A stretch of 64,000 nucleotides of DNA from Pseudomonas nitroreducens NBRC 12694 (lineage in GTDB: Bacteria > Pseudomonadota > Gammaproteobacteria > Pseudomonadales > Pseudomonadaceae): positions 165,401 to 229,400 of the forward strand of contig NZ_BDAI01000007.1 in NCBI RefSeq assembly GCF_002091755.1. The letters are read 5' to 3'. This document shows positions 47,812-56,101 of this stretch, piece after piece (the first letter of the stretch is position 1; each line of letters opens with the position of its first letter). The translations under genes and the position numbers were made by a program. The notes below the pieces were generated by a model, which saw only the letters and a program-made list of their open reading frames with translations, made no database searches and was not told the DNA's origin.

Positions 47812-47831
47812 CGTGACTCCAGTGCTGAACA

Positions 47832-48899
47832 TCAGTGGGAACTCCCAGTGCCAGAGGATACCAGCCGCTCACCCTCGGTGGGGCCGGCGGCCTGCGGAAC
47901 GCGCATGAAGAAGGTGCCGTCCTCGTTGACCTGGGTGATGCCGGTGGAGAGCACCTTGCGATAGTCCTTGAGGTTGAACGACAGCGTCTGCTCGGGCCGC
48001 TCGGCCTTGAGCAGAACCTGAGAGTAGGTAATCAGGATCTCGAAGATCTTCAGGTCCCCCGATTGCAGCCAGATATAGGACGGCCCCGCCTGGCGCGGCG
48101 GTTCGAAGGCCAGCGAAGCGGCGCCGGGCTTGGGCGCGAACTTCAGGTGCAGTCCCTTGGCGTCCAGCCAGCTGGATTCGACGCGGCCATCGATGCCCAC
48201 CAGCGGGAAGACCTGGTGGTAGTTCAGGTGCATCACGTTGTCCTGCAGCACCGCGCCGGGACGCTCCAGGGTTACCAGCGAATCCAGGCGCAGGCCGACC
48301 AGGCTCATGGCGCCGTAGCTGGGCACGCCGAGCACCTTCACGCTGTCGGGCTGGTAGTCGAGGTTGTCGCCGTCGAGCTTCACCGTGCCGGACAGCCGCA
48401 ACGGCAGCCAGGGCCCGACGCCCAGCGGCTGGACCTCGCCGGAGACCAGCAGGCGGTCGCCTTCGACGCTCAGCTGGAAGCCCCGCAGCATGGTCTCCGG
48501 GTAATCGAGGATGTGCTGGTTGAACAGGTTGGCGAGCTGCTCGGGGCTGAGGATCACCTCGCCCTCGGAGACGTTGATGCGCATGTCCTGCGGGCGGTCG
48601 AAGTCGATGGGCTCGCCGGCCTTGAGCGGCACCAGCCAGCCCTTGAGCTGCGGGCTGTGGAAGCCGATGCCGCCCTGGAAATAGAGGTCCACGTTGTTCA
48701 GCAGGATGCCCACGCCGTCCTGGCCGGAGTCGCGCAGGCCGCCCGGCCGGCTGGCCTTGAAGTCCGCTGCCGGCGGCGTCTGCTGGAACCAGCCCTGGCG
48801 CAGCACGCCCAGTTCGCGCTGCTGCTTGTCGATGGCGCTCTCGGCGGTGGCGTGGCCGGCAACTGCCAGCAGGAGCAGGGAAGCGAGGAGGGTTCTCAT
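47832..48899 (-). CDS. Exported protein of unknown function, paralogue of its upstream neighbour
   Basis: A 355-residue protein with a signal peptide (MRTLLASLLLLAVAGHATAE). The mature part is beta-rich, with GEVILSPEQLANLFNQHILD and LSVEGDRLLVSGEVQPLG, and a conserved tail SGDLKIFEILITYSQVLLKA then TLSFNLKDYRKVL. The same blocks in the same order occur in the next protein. The pattern (anchor helix, then test of 'SGEV' strands) resembles DUF2993/LmeA-like lipid-binding proteins, but that is only a guess. Its ATG overlaps the neighbour's TGA (ATGA), so the two are coupled. Confidence 0.78.
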   Translation of the reverse strand: MRTLLASLLLLAVAGHATAESAIDKQQRELGVLRQGWFQQTPPAADFKASRPGGLRDSGQDGVGILLNNVDLYFQGGIGFHSPQLKGWLVPLKAGEPIDFDRPQDMRINVSEGEVILSPEQLANLFNQHILDYPETMLRGFQLSVEGDRLLVSGEVQPLGVGPWLPLRLSGTVKLDGDNLDYQPDSVKVLGVPSYGAMSLVGLRLDSLVTLERPGAVLQDNVMHLNYHQVFPLVGIDGRVESSWLDAKGLHLKFAPKPGAASLAFEPPRQAGPSYIWLQSGDLKIFEILITYSQVLLKAERPEQTLSFNLKDYRKVLSTGITQVNEDGTFFMRVPQAAGPTEGERLVSSGTGSSH

Positions 48900-49918
48900 C
48901 GGATTTTCTCCTCCGGGGCGGGCGCCTTCACCGGCGAGACGGCGATGTGCACCATGCCGTCCTCGCGCAGGCGGATTTCGCCGTACTGCAGCTGGCGGCG
49001 ATAGTCGTAGAGATTGAACAGCAGCGGGGCATCGGGGCTCAGGCTGGTGAACAGCGCGTAGGCCTTCACCAGGATGGTCCGCGCCATCTTGATGTCGCCG
49101 CCCTCGATGAACATGTAGCTTTTCGGCGCCTTGAGCTGCGGCCATTTCAGCTCGGCCAGCTCGCTGCCCAGCAGCAGGTCCATGCCGCCGTCGGCGAGTT
49201 TCAGGCAGCTGACGGTGAAGTCCAGGCGCGGCGGCGGGAACAGGCCGTCGAGGTCGACCAGGATGCGGTTGCCGATCAGCTGCATGTGCGCGGTGTGCAG
49301 TTGCAGCACCTCGGACATCTCGATGGACGCGGCGCTCAGCGACGGCGTGACGTCCACCCCGTCGACGAAGATCCGCTGTGGCACCAGCGCCACCTTCAGC
49401 GGCCCGGCCTGTTCGATTCCGGTGACCATCCGCAGCGGCCGCCAGCGGCCCTTGCGCAGCAGCTCGCCGTGGACTTCCTGGCCGTCGGCGCGGGTGCTGA
49501 GTTTGAGGTTGCGTACCGGCGCGTTGGCGTTGCGCAGCTCCTCGTTGAGCAGGCTGGCGAGCGTGGCGTCGGCAACGAAGATGTCCCCGGCCTGAATGTG
49601 CGCGACCATGGATTTCGGGTCGTCCAGCATCAGCGGCGTACCGGCGCCGGCCACCGGGCTCATTCGGATCAGCATCTTGCGGATGAAGAAGCCGATGTCA
49701 TCGTGCAGGCGGAAGTCGGTCTGGCTGATCCACAGTTGCGAGGTATTACTGGCGGACTGCCGGGCGCCGACGCTGGCGTCCAGCTGGCGCGGCGGCACGG
49801 CCTGCATCAGCGGGGTGTCCGGGCCCCAGTCGGAGGGGCGCACCGGTGGCGTTTCCACGGCCGCCGCGGTGGCGGCGACGAACAGCAGGGGCAAGGCACT
49901 GAGCAGCGAGCGCAGCAT
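48896..49918 (-). CDS. Exported protein of unknown function, first gene of the paralogous pair
   Basis: A 340-residue protein with signal peptide (MLRSLLSALPLLFVAATAAA). The blocks AGDIFVADATLASLLNEELRN, LSTRADGQEVHGELLRKGRW, FIEGGDIKMARTILVKAYAL and PLLFNLYDYRRQLQYGEIRL parallel those of the following gene, so the two arose by duplication. No catalytic motif is evident. It probably acts in the periplasm. It is divergent from the DUF2868 gene with 179 bp between starts. Confidence 0.8.
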   Translation of the reverse strand: MLRSLLSALPLLFVAATAAAVETPPVRPSDWGPDTPLMQAVPPRQLDASVGARQSASNTSQLWISQTDFRLHDDIGFFIRKMLIRMSPVAGAGTPLMLDDPKSMVAHIQAGDIFVADATLASLLNEELRNANAPVRNLKLSTRADGQEVHGELLRKGRWRPLRMVTGIEQAGPLKVALVPQRIFVDGVDVTPSLSAASIEMSEVLQLHTAHMQLIGNRILVDLDGLFPPPRLDFTVSCLKLADGGMDLLLGSELAELKWPQLKAPKSYMFIEGGDIKMARTILVKAYALFTSLSPDAPLLFNLYDYRRQLQYGEIRLREDGMVHIAVSPVKAPAPEEKIR

Positions 49919-50097
49919 GGCGAGGCCTCATTGTTGTTTTTATAGGGGCAGTGCTATTCGCCGAGTCTGAGCCTGACCGCGCCCGGCGAGAGCCCCTCCT
50001 TGGTTTGGTTGACGATACCGGGTGTTACCGGCGGCGCCGGGACGCCGCAGCGCACAGCGGTTATCCTTGCTGGCGAATACCGATTGCCGGAGACGCT

Positions 50098-51474
50098 GTG
50101 AGCGAGTCCCCCCTCCAATCCCTGTGGCTGTGCGAGGCCGTACGCCTGCGCGAGGAACAGGTCGGTCCCCTGGAAGACAGCGAAGCCAACCGCCGCGCCG
50201 TCGTCGGCGGCGGCGACCTCGCGCAGCGCCTGCAGAGCCGCGCACTGCTGCTGGCCGAGCGCGACGGCCAGCGCGCTGCGCTGCGCACCTGGGCCCAGGG
50301 TGCGCGCCTGTCGATCTACCTGCTGCTGGCCCTGGCGCTTTTCACTGGCGGTGGCCTGGCCTTCGCCGCGCTCGGCGACGGGCAGCGCCCGGTCAACGTC
50401 TTCTGGGCTTTGGCGAGTCTGCTCGGATTGCACCTGATTACGCTGGTTGGCTGGACGCTGGCCTTCTTCGCCGGCGGCGAGGCAGCCGGCGCGCTCGGGC
50501 GCCTGTGGCTGTGGCTGAGCGGCAAGCTCGCCCGCGATGCCCACGCGGCGCAGTTGGTGCCGGCGTTGCTGGTGCTGCTGGATCGCCAGAAGCTGACCCG
50601 CTGGGCACTCGGCCTGCTGGTCCACGGTCTGTGGTTCGTCGCGCTCACGACTGCGCTGGGCGTGATGCTGGCGCTGCTGGCCACGCGGCGCTACGGCTTC
50701 GTCTGGGAAACCACCATCCTCGGCGGCGACACCTTCATTGTCCTGACCCACGGCCTTGGCGCGCTGCCGTCGCTGCTCGGTTTCCCCCAGCCGGATTCGG
50801 AACTGGTGCGCGCCAGCGGCGATGCCCTGGTGGCCAGCGAAAACGCGCGGCATGCCTGGGCCGGCTGGTTGGTGGGTATCCTGCTGGTGTATGGCGTGCT
50901 GCTGCGCGGCGCGCTCTGGCTGCTCTGCCTGTGGCGCTGGAAGCGCGGGCGTGCGCAGTTGGCACTGGACGTTTCGCTGCCCGGCTACGCACTGCTGCGC
51001 GAACGCCTGATGCCGGCCAGCGAACGGCTGGGCGTCAGCGATGCCGCACCCGATGAACTGGTCGAGCCGCAGGCGCAGGCCCCGGCTTCCAGCGCCGACG
51101 GCGCGCTGCTGGTGTCCATCGAATTGCTCGACCGGCCCAACTGGCCGCCGAAGCTGCCCGAAAGCATCGCCAATGCCGGCGACCTCGACGACGGCGCCCA
51201 GCGCCGCCGCCTGCTTGAACAACTCACCCGCTATCCGCCGGCACGCCTGGTGATCGCCTGCGATCCGCGCCGCTCGCCGGACCGCGGCACCCTGGCGCTG
51301 ATTGCCGAGCTGTCGCGCTGCGCCGCCGCCACCCGCGTCTGGCTGCTGCAGGCGCCGCCGGGCGAAGCGCTGGACGCCGAGCGCCTGGGCGACTGGCACG
51401 CCGGCATCGAGCGCCTGAATTTGCCGCACACCTCGGCATCGCCACTGGGTTGGCTGGAGACCGGGCATGACTGA
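50098..51474 (+). CDS. DUF2868-family membrane protein
   Basis: A 458-residue protein with GTG start at 50098 (preceding residues in the frame lack a plausible start). Soluble N-terminus of about 70 residues with acidic and arginine-rich helices, then roughly four membrane segments between about 75 and 285 (LSIYLLLALALFTGGGLAFA; LIGLHLITLVGWTLAFF-like; ALTTALGVMLALLATRRYGF; WLVGILLVYGVLLRGALWLL), then a soluble C-terminal domain that looks Rossmann-like (LVSIELLDRPNW; LVIACDPRRSPDRGTLALIA). It overlaps the GTPase gene by 8 bp. Function unknown. Confidence 0.82.
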   Translation: MSESPLQSLWLCEAVRLREEQVGPLEDSEANRRAVVGGGDLAQRLQSRALLLAERDGQRAALRTWAQGARLSIYLLLALALFTGGGLAFAALGDGQRPVNVFWALASLLGLHLITLVGWTLAFFAGGEAAGALGRLWLWLSGKLARDAHAAQLVPALLVLLDRQKLTRWALGLLVHGLWFVALTTALGVMLALLATRRYGFVWETTILGGDTFIVLTHGLGALPSLLGFPQPDSELVRASGDALVASENARHAWAGWLVGILLVYGVLLRGALWLLCLWRWKRGRAQLALDVSLPGYALLRERLMPASERLGVSDAAPDELVEPQAQAPASSADGALLVSIELLDRPNWPPKLPESIANAGDLDDGAQRRRLLEQLTRYPPARLVIACDPRRSPDRGTLALIAELSRCAAATRVWLLQAPPGEALDAERLGDWHAGIERLNLPHTSASPLGWLETGHD

Positions 51475-52840
51475 TGCGCTGAAACTGGCCGTGGTCGGCC
51501 ACACCAACGTCGGCAAGACTTCGCTGCTGCGGACCCTGACCCGTGATGTGGGCTTCGGCGAAGTCTCACACCGTCCCAGCACCACGAGGCATGTGGAAGG
51601 TGCACGCCTGTCTGTGGACGGCGAGCCGCTGCTGGAGCTGTATGACACGCCGGGCCTGGAAGACGCCATTGCCCTGCGCGACTTCCTCGATGGCCTGGAG
51701 CGCCCCGGCGAGCGCCTGGATGGACCCGAGAAGCTGCGCCGTTTCCTTGATGGCAGCGAGGCTCGCGGCCGATTCGAGCAGGAAGCCAAGGTGCTGCGCC
51801 AGTTGCTCGCCTCCGACGCCGGCCTCTACGTGATCGACGCTCGCGAACCGGTGCTGGCCAAGTACCGCGACGAACTGGCGGTGCTCGCCGCCTGCGCCCG
51901 GCCGTTGCTGCCGGTGCTCAATTTCGTCGCCAGTCCGCAGCACCGCGAAGAACAGTGGCGCGAGGCGCTGTCCCGCCTCGGTCTGCACGCGCTGGTGCGC
52001 TTCGACAGCGTGGCGCCGCCGCTGGACGGTGAGCGCCGCCTCTACGAAAGCCTTGCACTGTTGATGGAGCGTGCGCGCCCGCAACTGGATCGACTGGTGG
52101 CCGATCACGAAGCGCAAGCCGTTGCCCGCCGCGAGGCCGGAGCGCGGTTGATCGCCGAATTGCTGGTGGATGTTGCCGCCTGCCGCCAACTGGTGCCGGC
52201 AGGCGATGCCGCCGTGCGCGCCGCCACCGAGACGCTGCGCAACCAGGTGCGCCAGCGCGAAGATACCTGCGTCAAGGCGCTGCTCAGCCTCTACGCCTTC
52301 CGCAAGGACGATGCCCGTGCGGCTGATCTGCCATTGATGGACGGCCGCTGGGGCGATGACCTGTTCAACCCGGAAACCCTGCGTCAGCTGGGTATCCGAC
52401 TCGGCGGCGGCGTTGCGGCCGGCGCGGCGGCGGGGGCGGGGATCGATCTGCTGGTGGGTGGACTGACCCTCGGCGCAGCCACTGCATTGGGCGCCATCGC
52501 CGGTGGCGCCTGGCAGACCGTCGGCCACTACGGCCAGCGCCTGCTGGGCAAGCTCAAGGGCAGCCGCGAGCTATCGGTGGACGACAGCGTGCTGCGCCTG
52601 CTGGCGCTGCGGCAGCGGCAATTGCTGGCGGCGTTGCAGACTCGCGGGCATGCGGCGGTGGAGGCGATCCACCTGCAGTCGCCGGAGGACAAGCAATGGC
52701 GCGAGGGCAAGCTGCCCGAGGCGTTGCGCAAGGCGCGGGCGCATCCGGAGTGGTTGGGTCTCAATGGCAAGCGGCGCAGTGAGAAGAGCGAGCGGCAGGA
52801 GGCGGTGGCGCAGTTGGCCATGCAGTTGCTGGAGCCTTGA
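51467..52840 (+). CDS. DUF3482-family membrane-associated GTPase
   Basis: A 457-residue protein. The N-terminal GTPase domain has G1 VVGHTNVGKTSLLRTL (P-loop, residues about 9-24), G3 YDTPGLED and a C-terminal-side NFVAS in place of NKxD. A helical middle region follows, then a glycine/alanine-rich stretch of membrane-inserting character near residues 305-345 (GGGVAAGAAAGAGIDLLVGG; LGAATALGAIAGG), then a basic helical tail. The architecture recalls Era-like GTPases with hydrophobic hairpins. The overlap with the DUF2868 gene implies that they function as a pair. The biological role is unknown. Confidence 0.87.
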   Translation: MTDALKLAVVGHTNVGKTSLLRTLTRDVGFGEVSHRPSTTRHVEGARLSVDGEPLLELYDTPGLEDAIALRDFLDGLERPGERLDGPEKLRRFLDGSEARGRFEQEAKVLRQLLASDAGLYVIDAREPVLAKYRDELAVLAACARPLLPVLNFVASPQHREEQWREALSRLGLHALVRFDSVAPPLDGERRLYESLALLMERARPQLDRLVADHEAQAVARREAGARLIAELLVDVAACRQLVPAGDAAVRAATETLRNQVRQREDTCVKALLSLYAFRKDDARAADLPLMDGRWGDDLFNPETLRQLGIRLGGGVAAGAAAGAGIDLLVGGLTLGAATALGAIAGGAWQTVGHYGQRLLGKLKGSRELSVDDSVLRLLALRQRQLLAALQTRGHAAVEAIHLQSPEDKQWREGKLPEALRKARAHPEWLGLNGKRRSEKSERQEAVAQLAMQLLEP

Positions 52841-52845
52841 TGAAG

Positions 52846-52872
52846 CTGCGCACGGCAGGGCGCCGTGCGCAG
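52846..52872. terminator. Terminator-like hairpin between convergent genes
   Basis: A perfect 11-bp stem CTGCGCACGGC / GCCGTGCGCAG with a 5-base loop, between the GTPase stop and the HisD-like stop. Likely serves both directions. Confidence 0.6.
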
Positions 52873-52880
52873 TTACTTAC

Positions 52881-54140
52881 TCAGACGACATCGTAGTGGT
52901 AGCGAATCTCCGCCGCCTTGCGATGCCCTTCCAGGCCCTCGCGGGTCGACTGGCGCACGGCCACCGGGGCCACGGCCTCCACGCCCCGCTGGTCGAGCCA
53001 CTGGTGGGTACAGACCTTGATGAAGGTACCCACCCAGACGCCGCCGGTGTATTTGCCGGCGCCGCCGGTGGGTAGGGTGTGGTTGGTGCCGCTGATCTTG
53101 TCGGAGTACACCACCGAGGCTTCCACGCCGATGAACAGCGAGCCGTAGTTGCGCAGGCGTTTGCCCACGCCGTGCGGATCGCGGGTATGCACCTGCAGGT
53201 GTTCGGCGGCCACCTCGTCGGAGTAGGCGATGGCCTCTTCCAGGCTGTCGCAGAGGACGATCTCGCCACGCTTGCGCCAGGACTGCTCGGCGACCTCGCG
53301 GGTGGCCAGCAGGGTCAATTGCCGCTCGACCTCGGCGAGGGTCTTCTCCGCCACGTCACGCGAGGTGGTGATCAGCCCGACGCGGGTTTCCACGTCGTGC
53401 TCCGCCTGCCCGAGCATGTCGGCGGCGAGAATCTTCGGATCGGCGCTGTCGTCGGCCAGGGTGAAGATTTCCGAAGGGCCGGCCAGTTGGTCGATGCCGA
53501 CGCTGCCGATGGCCTGGCGCTTGGCCTCGTTGACGTACATGTTGCCCGGGCCGCAGATCTTGTCCACCTGGGGAATGCTCTCGGTGCCGTGGGTGAAGGC
53601 GGCGATCGCCTGCGCGCCGCCAACGCGGAAGATGCGCGTGGCGCCGGACAGGTGCGCGGCATAGAGCACCGCCGGGTGCACCTTGGGCGGGGTGCAGACG
53701 ATGATCTCTTCGACCCCGGCCACCTTGGCTGGAATGATCGACATCTGCGCGGTGGACAGCAGCGGATAGCGGCCGCCGGGCACATAGGCGCCGACCCGCT
53801 GGATCGGGATCAGCCGGTGTCCCAGGTGCAGACCGGGGAGGGTTTCCACCTCCAGCGGTTGCAGGGTCTTCAACTGGGCCTCGGCGAAGGCGCGGATGCG
53901 CTCGATACCGAAGCGCATGTCGGCCAGCAGTTGCTCGTCGCAGGCCTGGCGCGCCGCCTCGATTTCTTCGGCGGTGACTTCGAATTGCTCCAGGCGCATG
54001 CCGTCGAACTTTTCGCTGTAGTCGCGCAGCGCGGCGTCGCCACGCTCCTGCACGTCATTCATCAGGGCGGCGATCATCTCGCGCAGTTCGCGGGATTCCT
54101 GCTCGCGCTTGGGTTCCGGGGCTTTGATGTAGATAGGCAT
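52881..54140 (-). CDS. Histidinol-dehydrogenase-like NAD-dependent dehydrogenase (HpsN-type?)
   Basis: A 419-residue member of the HisD superfamily. By alignment to HisD, the zinc ligands are Q245 and H248 (GQAEHDV), D347 (VYSDKISGTNH) and H406 (EGHRKAA), and the catalytic pair is E313-H314 (AAEHLQV), all present. It therefore should oxidise an alcohol to an acid in two NAD-dependent steps. It does not lie with his genes but with a solute-binding protein and a regulator. Its relatives include sulfopropanediol dehydrogenase HpsN; the substrate here could be a sulfonated or other polyol. It should not be taken as the histidine-pathway HisD. Confidence 0.85.
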   Translation of the reverse strand: MPIYIKAPEPKREQESRELREMIAALMNDVQERGDAALRDYSEKFDGMRLEQFEVTAEEIEAARQACDEQLLADMRFGIERIRAFAEAQLKTLQPLEVETLPGLHLGHRLIPIQRVGAYVPGGRYPLLSTAQMSIIPAKVAGVEEIIVCTPPKVHPAVLYAAHLSGATRIFRVGGAQAIAAFTHGTESIPQVDKICGPGNMYVNEAKRQAIGSVGIDQLAGPSEIFTLADDSADPKILAADMLGQAEHDVETRVGLITTSRDVAEKTLAEVERQLTLLATREVAEQSWRKRGEIVLCDSLEEAIAYSDEVAAEHLQVHTRDPHGVGKRLRNYGSLFIGVEASVVYSDKISGTNHTLPTGGAGKYTGGVWVGTFIKVCTHQWLDQRGVEAVAPVAVRQSTREGLEGHRKAAEIRYHYDVV

Positions 54141-54152
54141 GTGTTCCTCGTC

Positions 54153-55202
54153 TTACTGAGCGATCCAGGCGTTGAAGCGCTGGTTCAGGTTTTCGATGTT
54201 GTCGACCCAGAAGTCGACATCCAGCGGCAGGGATTGGGCGAGGTTGGCCGGGGTGGTCGGCAGTTCCTCGCGCAGTTCGGCCGGGATCAGGTCGTTGGCG
54301 CGGGTGTTGGTCGGGCCGTAGGCGATGAAGGGCGGCAGCTTGGCTTGGTTTTCCGGCTGGCTGGCGTAGCCGATGAAGCGCATGGCGGCGTCCTTGTTCG
54401 GCGTGCCCTTGAGCACCACCCAGGAGTCGATGGCGTAGATGCTGCCGGGCCAGACCAGCTTGAAGTTGCGCCCTTCGTTGCGGTTGAAGCCGCTGATCCG
54501 GCCGTTGTAGGCGGAGGTCATCACCACGTCGTTGGCCGACAGCAGTTGCAGCGATTGGGCACCGGCTTCCCACCAGACCAGGTTGGGCTTCAGCTCGTTG
54601 AGCTTGTTGAAGGCGCGGTCCACGCCTTCTGGCGTGCGCAGGACCTTGTAGACATCGGCGGGCGCCACGCCGTCCGCCATCAGGGCGATTTCCAGCGCGT
54701 ATTTCGGCCCCTTGCGCAGGCCGCGCTTACCGGGGAATTTCTTCACGTCCCAGAAGTCCGCCCAACTGCTGGGTGCGGTCGTCAGGCGGCTGGCGTCGTA
54801 GGTCAGCCCGGTGGACCAGACCATGGCGCCGACACCGCAGTCGCTCACGGCGCCGGGGAGGAAGTCGGCACGGTTGCCGACCTGGTTCCAGTCGATGGGT
54901 TCGTAGATCCCGGCCTCGCAGCCCAGCGCGAGGTCTTCGGCTTCCACCTCCACCACATCCCACGGCGGCGTGCCGACCTTGGTCTTGGTTTCCAGGATGC
55001 CGATGCCGCCGTCCCAGCTCTGGTCCAATACACGCTGTCCGGTGAGCGTGGCGAAGGGTTTGAAATAGATTTCCCGCTGTGCATCCTGGAAGTTGCCGCC
55101 CCAGGATATGACGGTGAGATCGCGGGCTTGGGCGGCGAGGGCCGCGCCAAGCAAGGCCACGCCGACGAGCGTGGACGAAATCGAGCGTGCTACCGGGTAC
55201 AT
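54153..55202 (-). CDS. Periplasmic solute-binding protein, spermidine/putrescine-type, orphan
   Basis: A 349-residue protein with a signal peptide cleaved near AQA-RDLTV (residue 26). DLTVISWGGNFQDAQREIYF at the mature N-terminus and VVEVEAEDLALGC, WSTGLTYDAS, SAYNGRISGFNR, and YAIDSWVVLKG are typical of the PotD/PotF family-1 binding proteins. It is the first gene of an operon with the HisD-like dehydrogenase (12-bp gap). No permease or ATPase genes are adjacent, so it must share transport components encoded elsewhere or act otherwise. Confidence 0.88.
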   Translation of the reverse strand: MYPVARSISSTLVGVALLGAALAAQARDLTVISWGGNFQDAQREIYFKPFATLTGQRVLDQSWDGGIGILETKTKVGTPPWDVVEVEAEDLALGCEAGIYEPIDWNQVGNRADFLPGAVSDCGVGAMVWSTGLTYDASRLTTAPSSWADFWDVKKFPGKRGLRKGPKYALEIALMADGVAPADVYKVLRTPEGVDRAFNKLNELKPNLVWWEAGAQSLQLLSANDVVMTSAYNGRISGFNRNEGRNFKLVWPGSIYAIDSWVVLKGTPNKDAAMRFIGYASQPENQAKLPPFIAYGPTNTRANDLIPAELREELPTTPANLAQSLPLDVDFWVDNIENLNQRFNAWIAQ

Positions 55203-55248
55203 GGAGTTACCTCAGGCGAAGTGGATTGTTCTTGTCGTTTCACTCGAG

Positions 55249-55266
55249 TGGTAAAAATATTTACCA
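55249..55266. promoter_or_regulatory. Operator-like inverted repeat, site 1
   Basis: TGGTAAA-AATA-TTTACCA, a 7-bp inverted repeat with a 4-base spacer, 47 bp upstream of the solute-binding gene start. A 17-bp core (55250-55266) is identical to site 2, 113 bp away. Likely target of the divergent XRE-cupin regulator. Confidence 0.75.
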
Positions 55267-55361
55267 GTGAAGATCGGCGGCGGCAATCCCCCATGCCCGA
55301 GCCATGGCCCGTATTTCGTTGTTTTTCTCCTATAACCTATTGATAAGTAATGAAATAAAAT

Positions 55362-55379
55362 CGGTAAAAATATTTACCA
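55362..55379. promoter_or_regulatory. Operator-like inverted repeat, site 2
   Basis: GGTAAA-AATA-TTTACC in an AT-rich tract, identical over 17 bp to site 1 and in the same orientation. It lies 120 bp before the regulator ATG, so a protein bound to both sites could control both promoters. Confidence 0.75.
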
Positions 55380-55498
55380 CTTAATCCTCGAACACCGTGG
55401 CGTGCACCTCGATTGCTCTCAGAGTGGGGCGGGGGAAGGATGCTAGACTGCGCGCCGCCGGTGCCTTTCCCTGCGTCGGCTGGAACGAGGAAAGCAGC

Positions 55499-56101
55499 AT
55501 GTCGGATGTTCATCGCACTGTGGTCGGCGTCGCCGACACGCCATCTCCTGCCGAAGAGAGCCTCGGCAGCCGCCTGCGCGACCTGCGCCAGGGGCAGGGC
55601 TTGTCCATCCGGCAACTGGCGGAGCGGTGCGGTGTCTCACACCCCAACATCTCGCTGATCGAACGCGACATGCAGAGCCCGTCGGTCAGCGTGCTCAAGC
55701 GCATTCTCGAGCCGCTGGGCGTGACCCTCAGCAACTTCTTCTCCGCGGCGCCGGTGCGCGACCGCGCGGTGTTCTATCGCGCCGACGAACTGGTGGAGCT
55801 GGCCGATGGCAAAAGCCTGTCCTACCGCCAGGTCGGCGCCAACCTGAGGGGGTCGTCGATGATGATCCTCCACGAACGCTACGCACCGAACGCCGATACC
55901 GGCCTGGAGCCCTACAGCCATGAAGCCGAAGAGGGCGGCGTGGTGGTCAAGGGGCGGCTGGAGATGACCGTGGGCGACGAGGTGCGAATCCTCGAAGCGG
56001 GGGATGCCTATTACTTCGACAGCCGGCTGCCGCACCGCATGCGCAACCCATTTGAGGAAGAGTGCGAGGTGATCAGTGCGGTGTCGCCGCCGACCTTCTA
56101 A
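55499..56101 (+). CDS. XRE-family regulator with C-terminal cupin domain (PuuR type)
   Basis: A 200-residue regulator. Helix-turn-helix at about residues 20-75 (LGSRLRDLRQGQGLSIRQLA, ERCGVSHPNISLIERDMQSP) and a cupin-2 domain at about 120-195 (EEGGVVVKGRLEMTVGDEVR, AGDAYYFDSRLPHRMRNP) for effector sensing. The ATG at 55499 follows GAGGAAAGC. The divergent operon and two matching operators suggest it controls the binding-protein/dehydrogenase pair. PuuR-like regulators respond to polyamines or related nitrogen compounds; here unknown. Its TAA overlaps the convergent gene's TAG by two bases. Confidence 0.9.
   Translation: MSDVHRTVVGVADTPSPAEESLGSRLRDLRQGQGLSIRQLAERCGVSHPNISLIERDMQSPSVSVLKRILEPLGVTLSNFFSAAPVRDRAVFYRADELVELADGKSLSYRQVGANLRGSSMMILHERYAPNADTGLEPYSHEAEEGGVVVKGRLEMTVGDEVRILEAGDAYYFDSRLPHRMRNPFEEECEVISAVSPPTF

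Noticed and set aside
53079..55343. A 754-codon plus-strand frame opposite the HisD-like and binding-protein genes
   Set aside because: Both minus-strand proteins have all expected motifs. The frame is a reverse-complement shadow caused by high GC.
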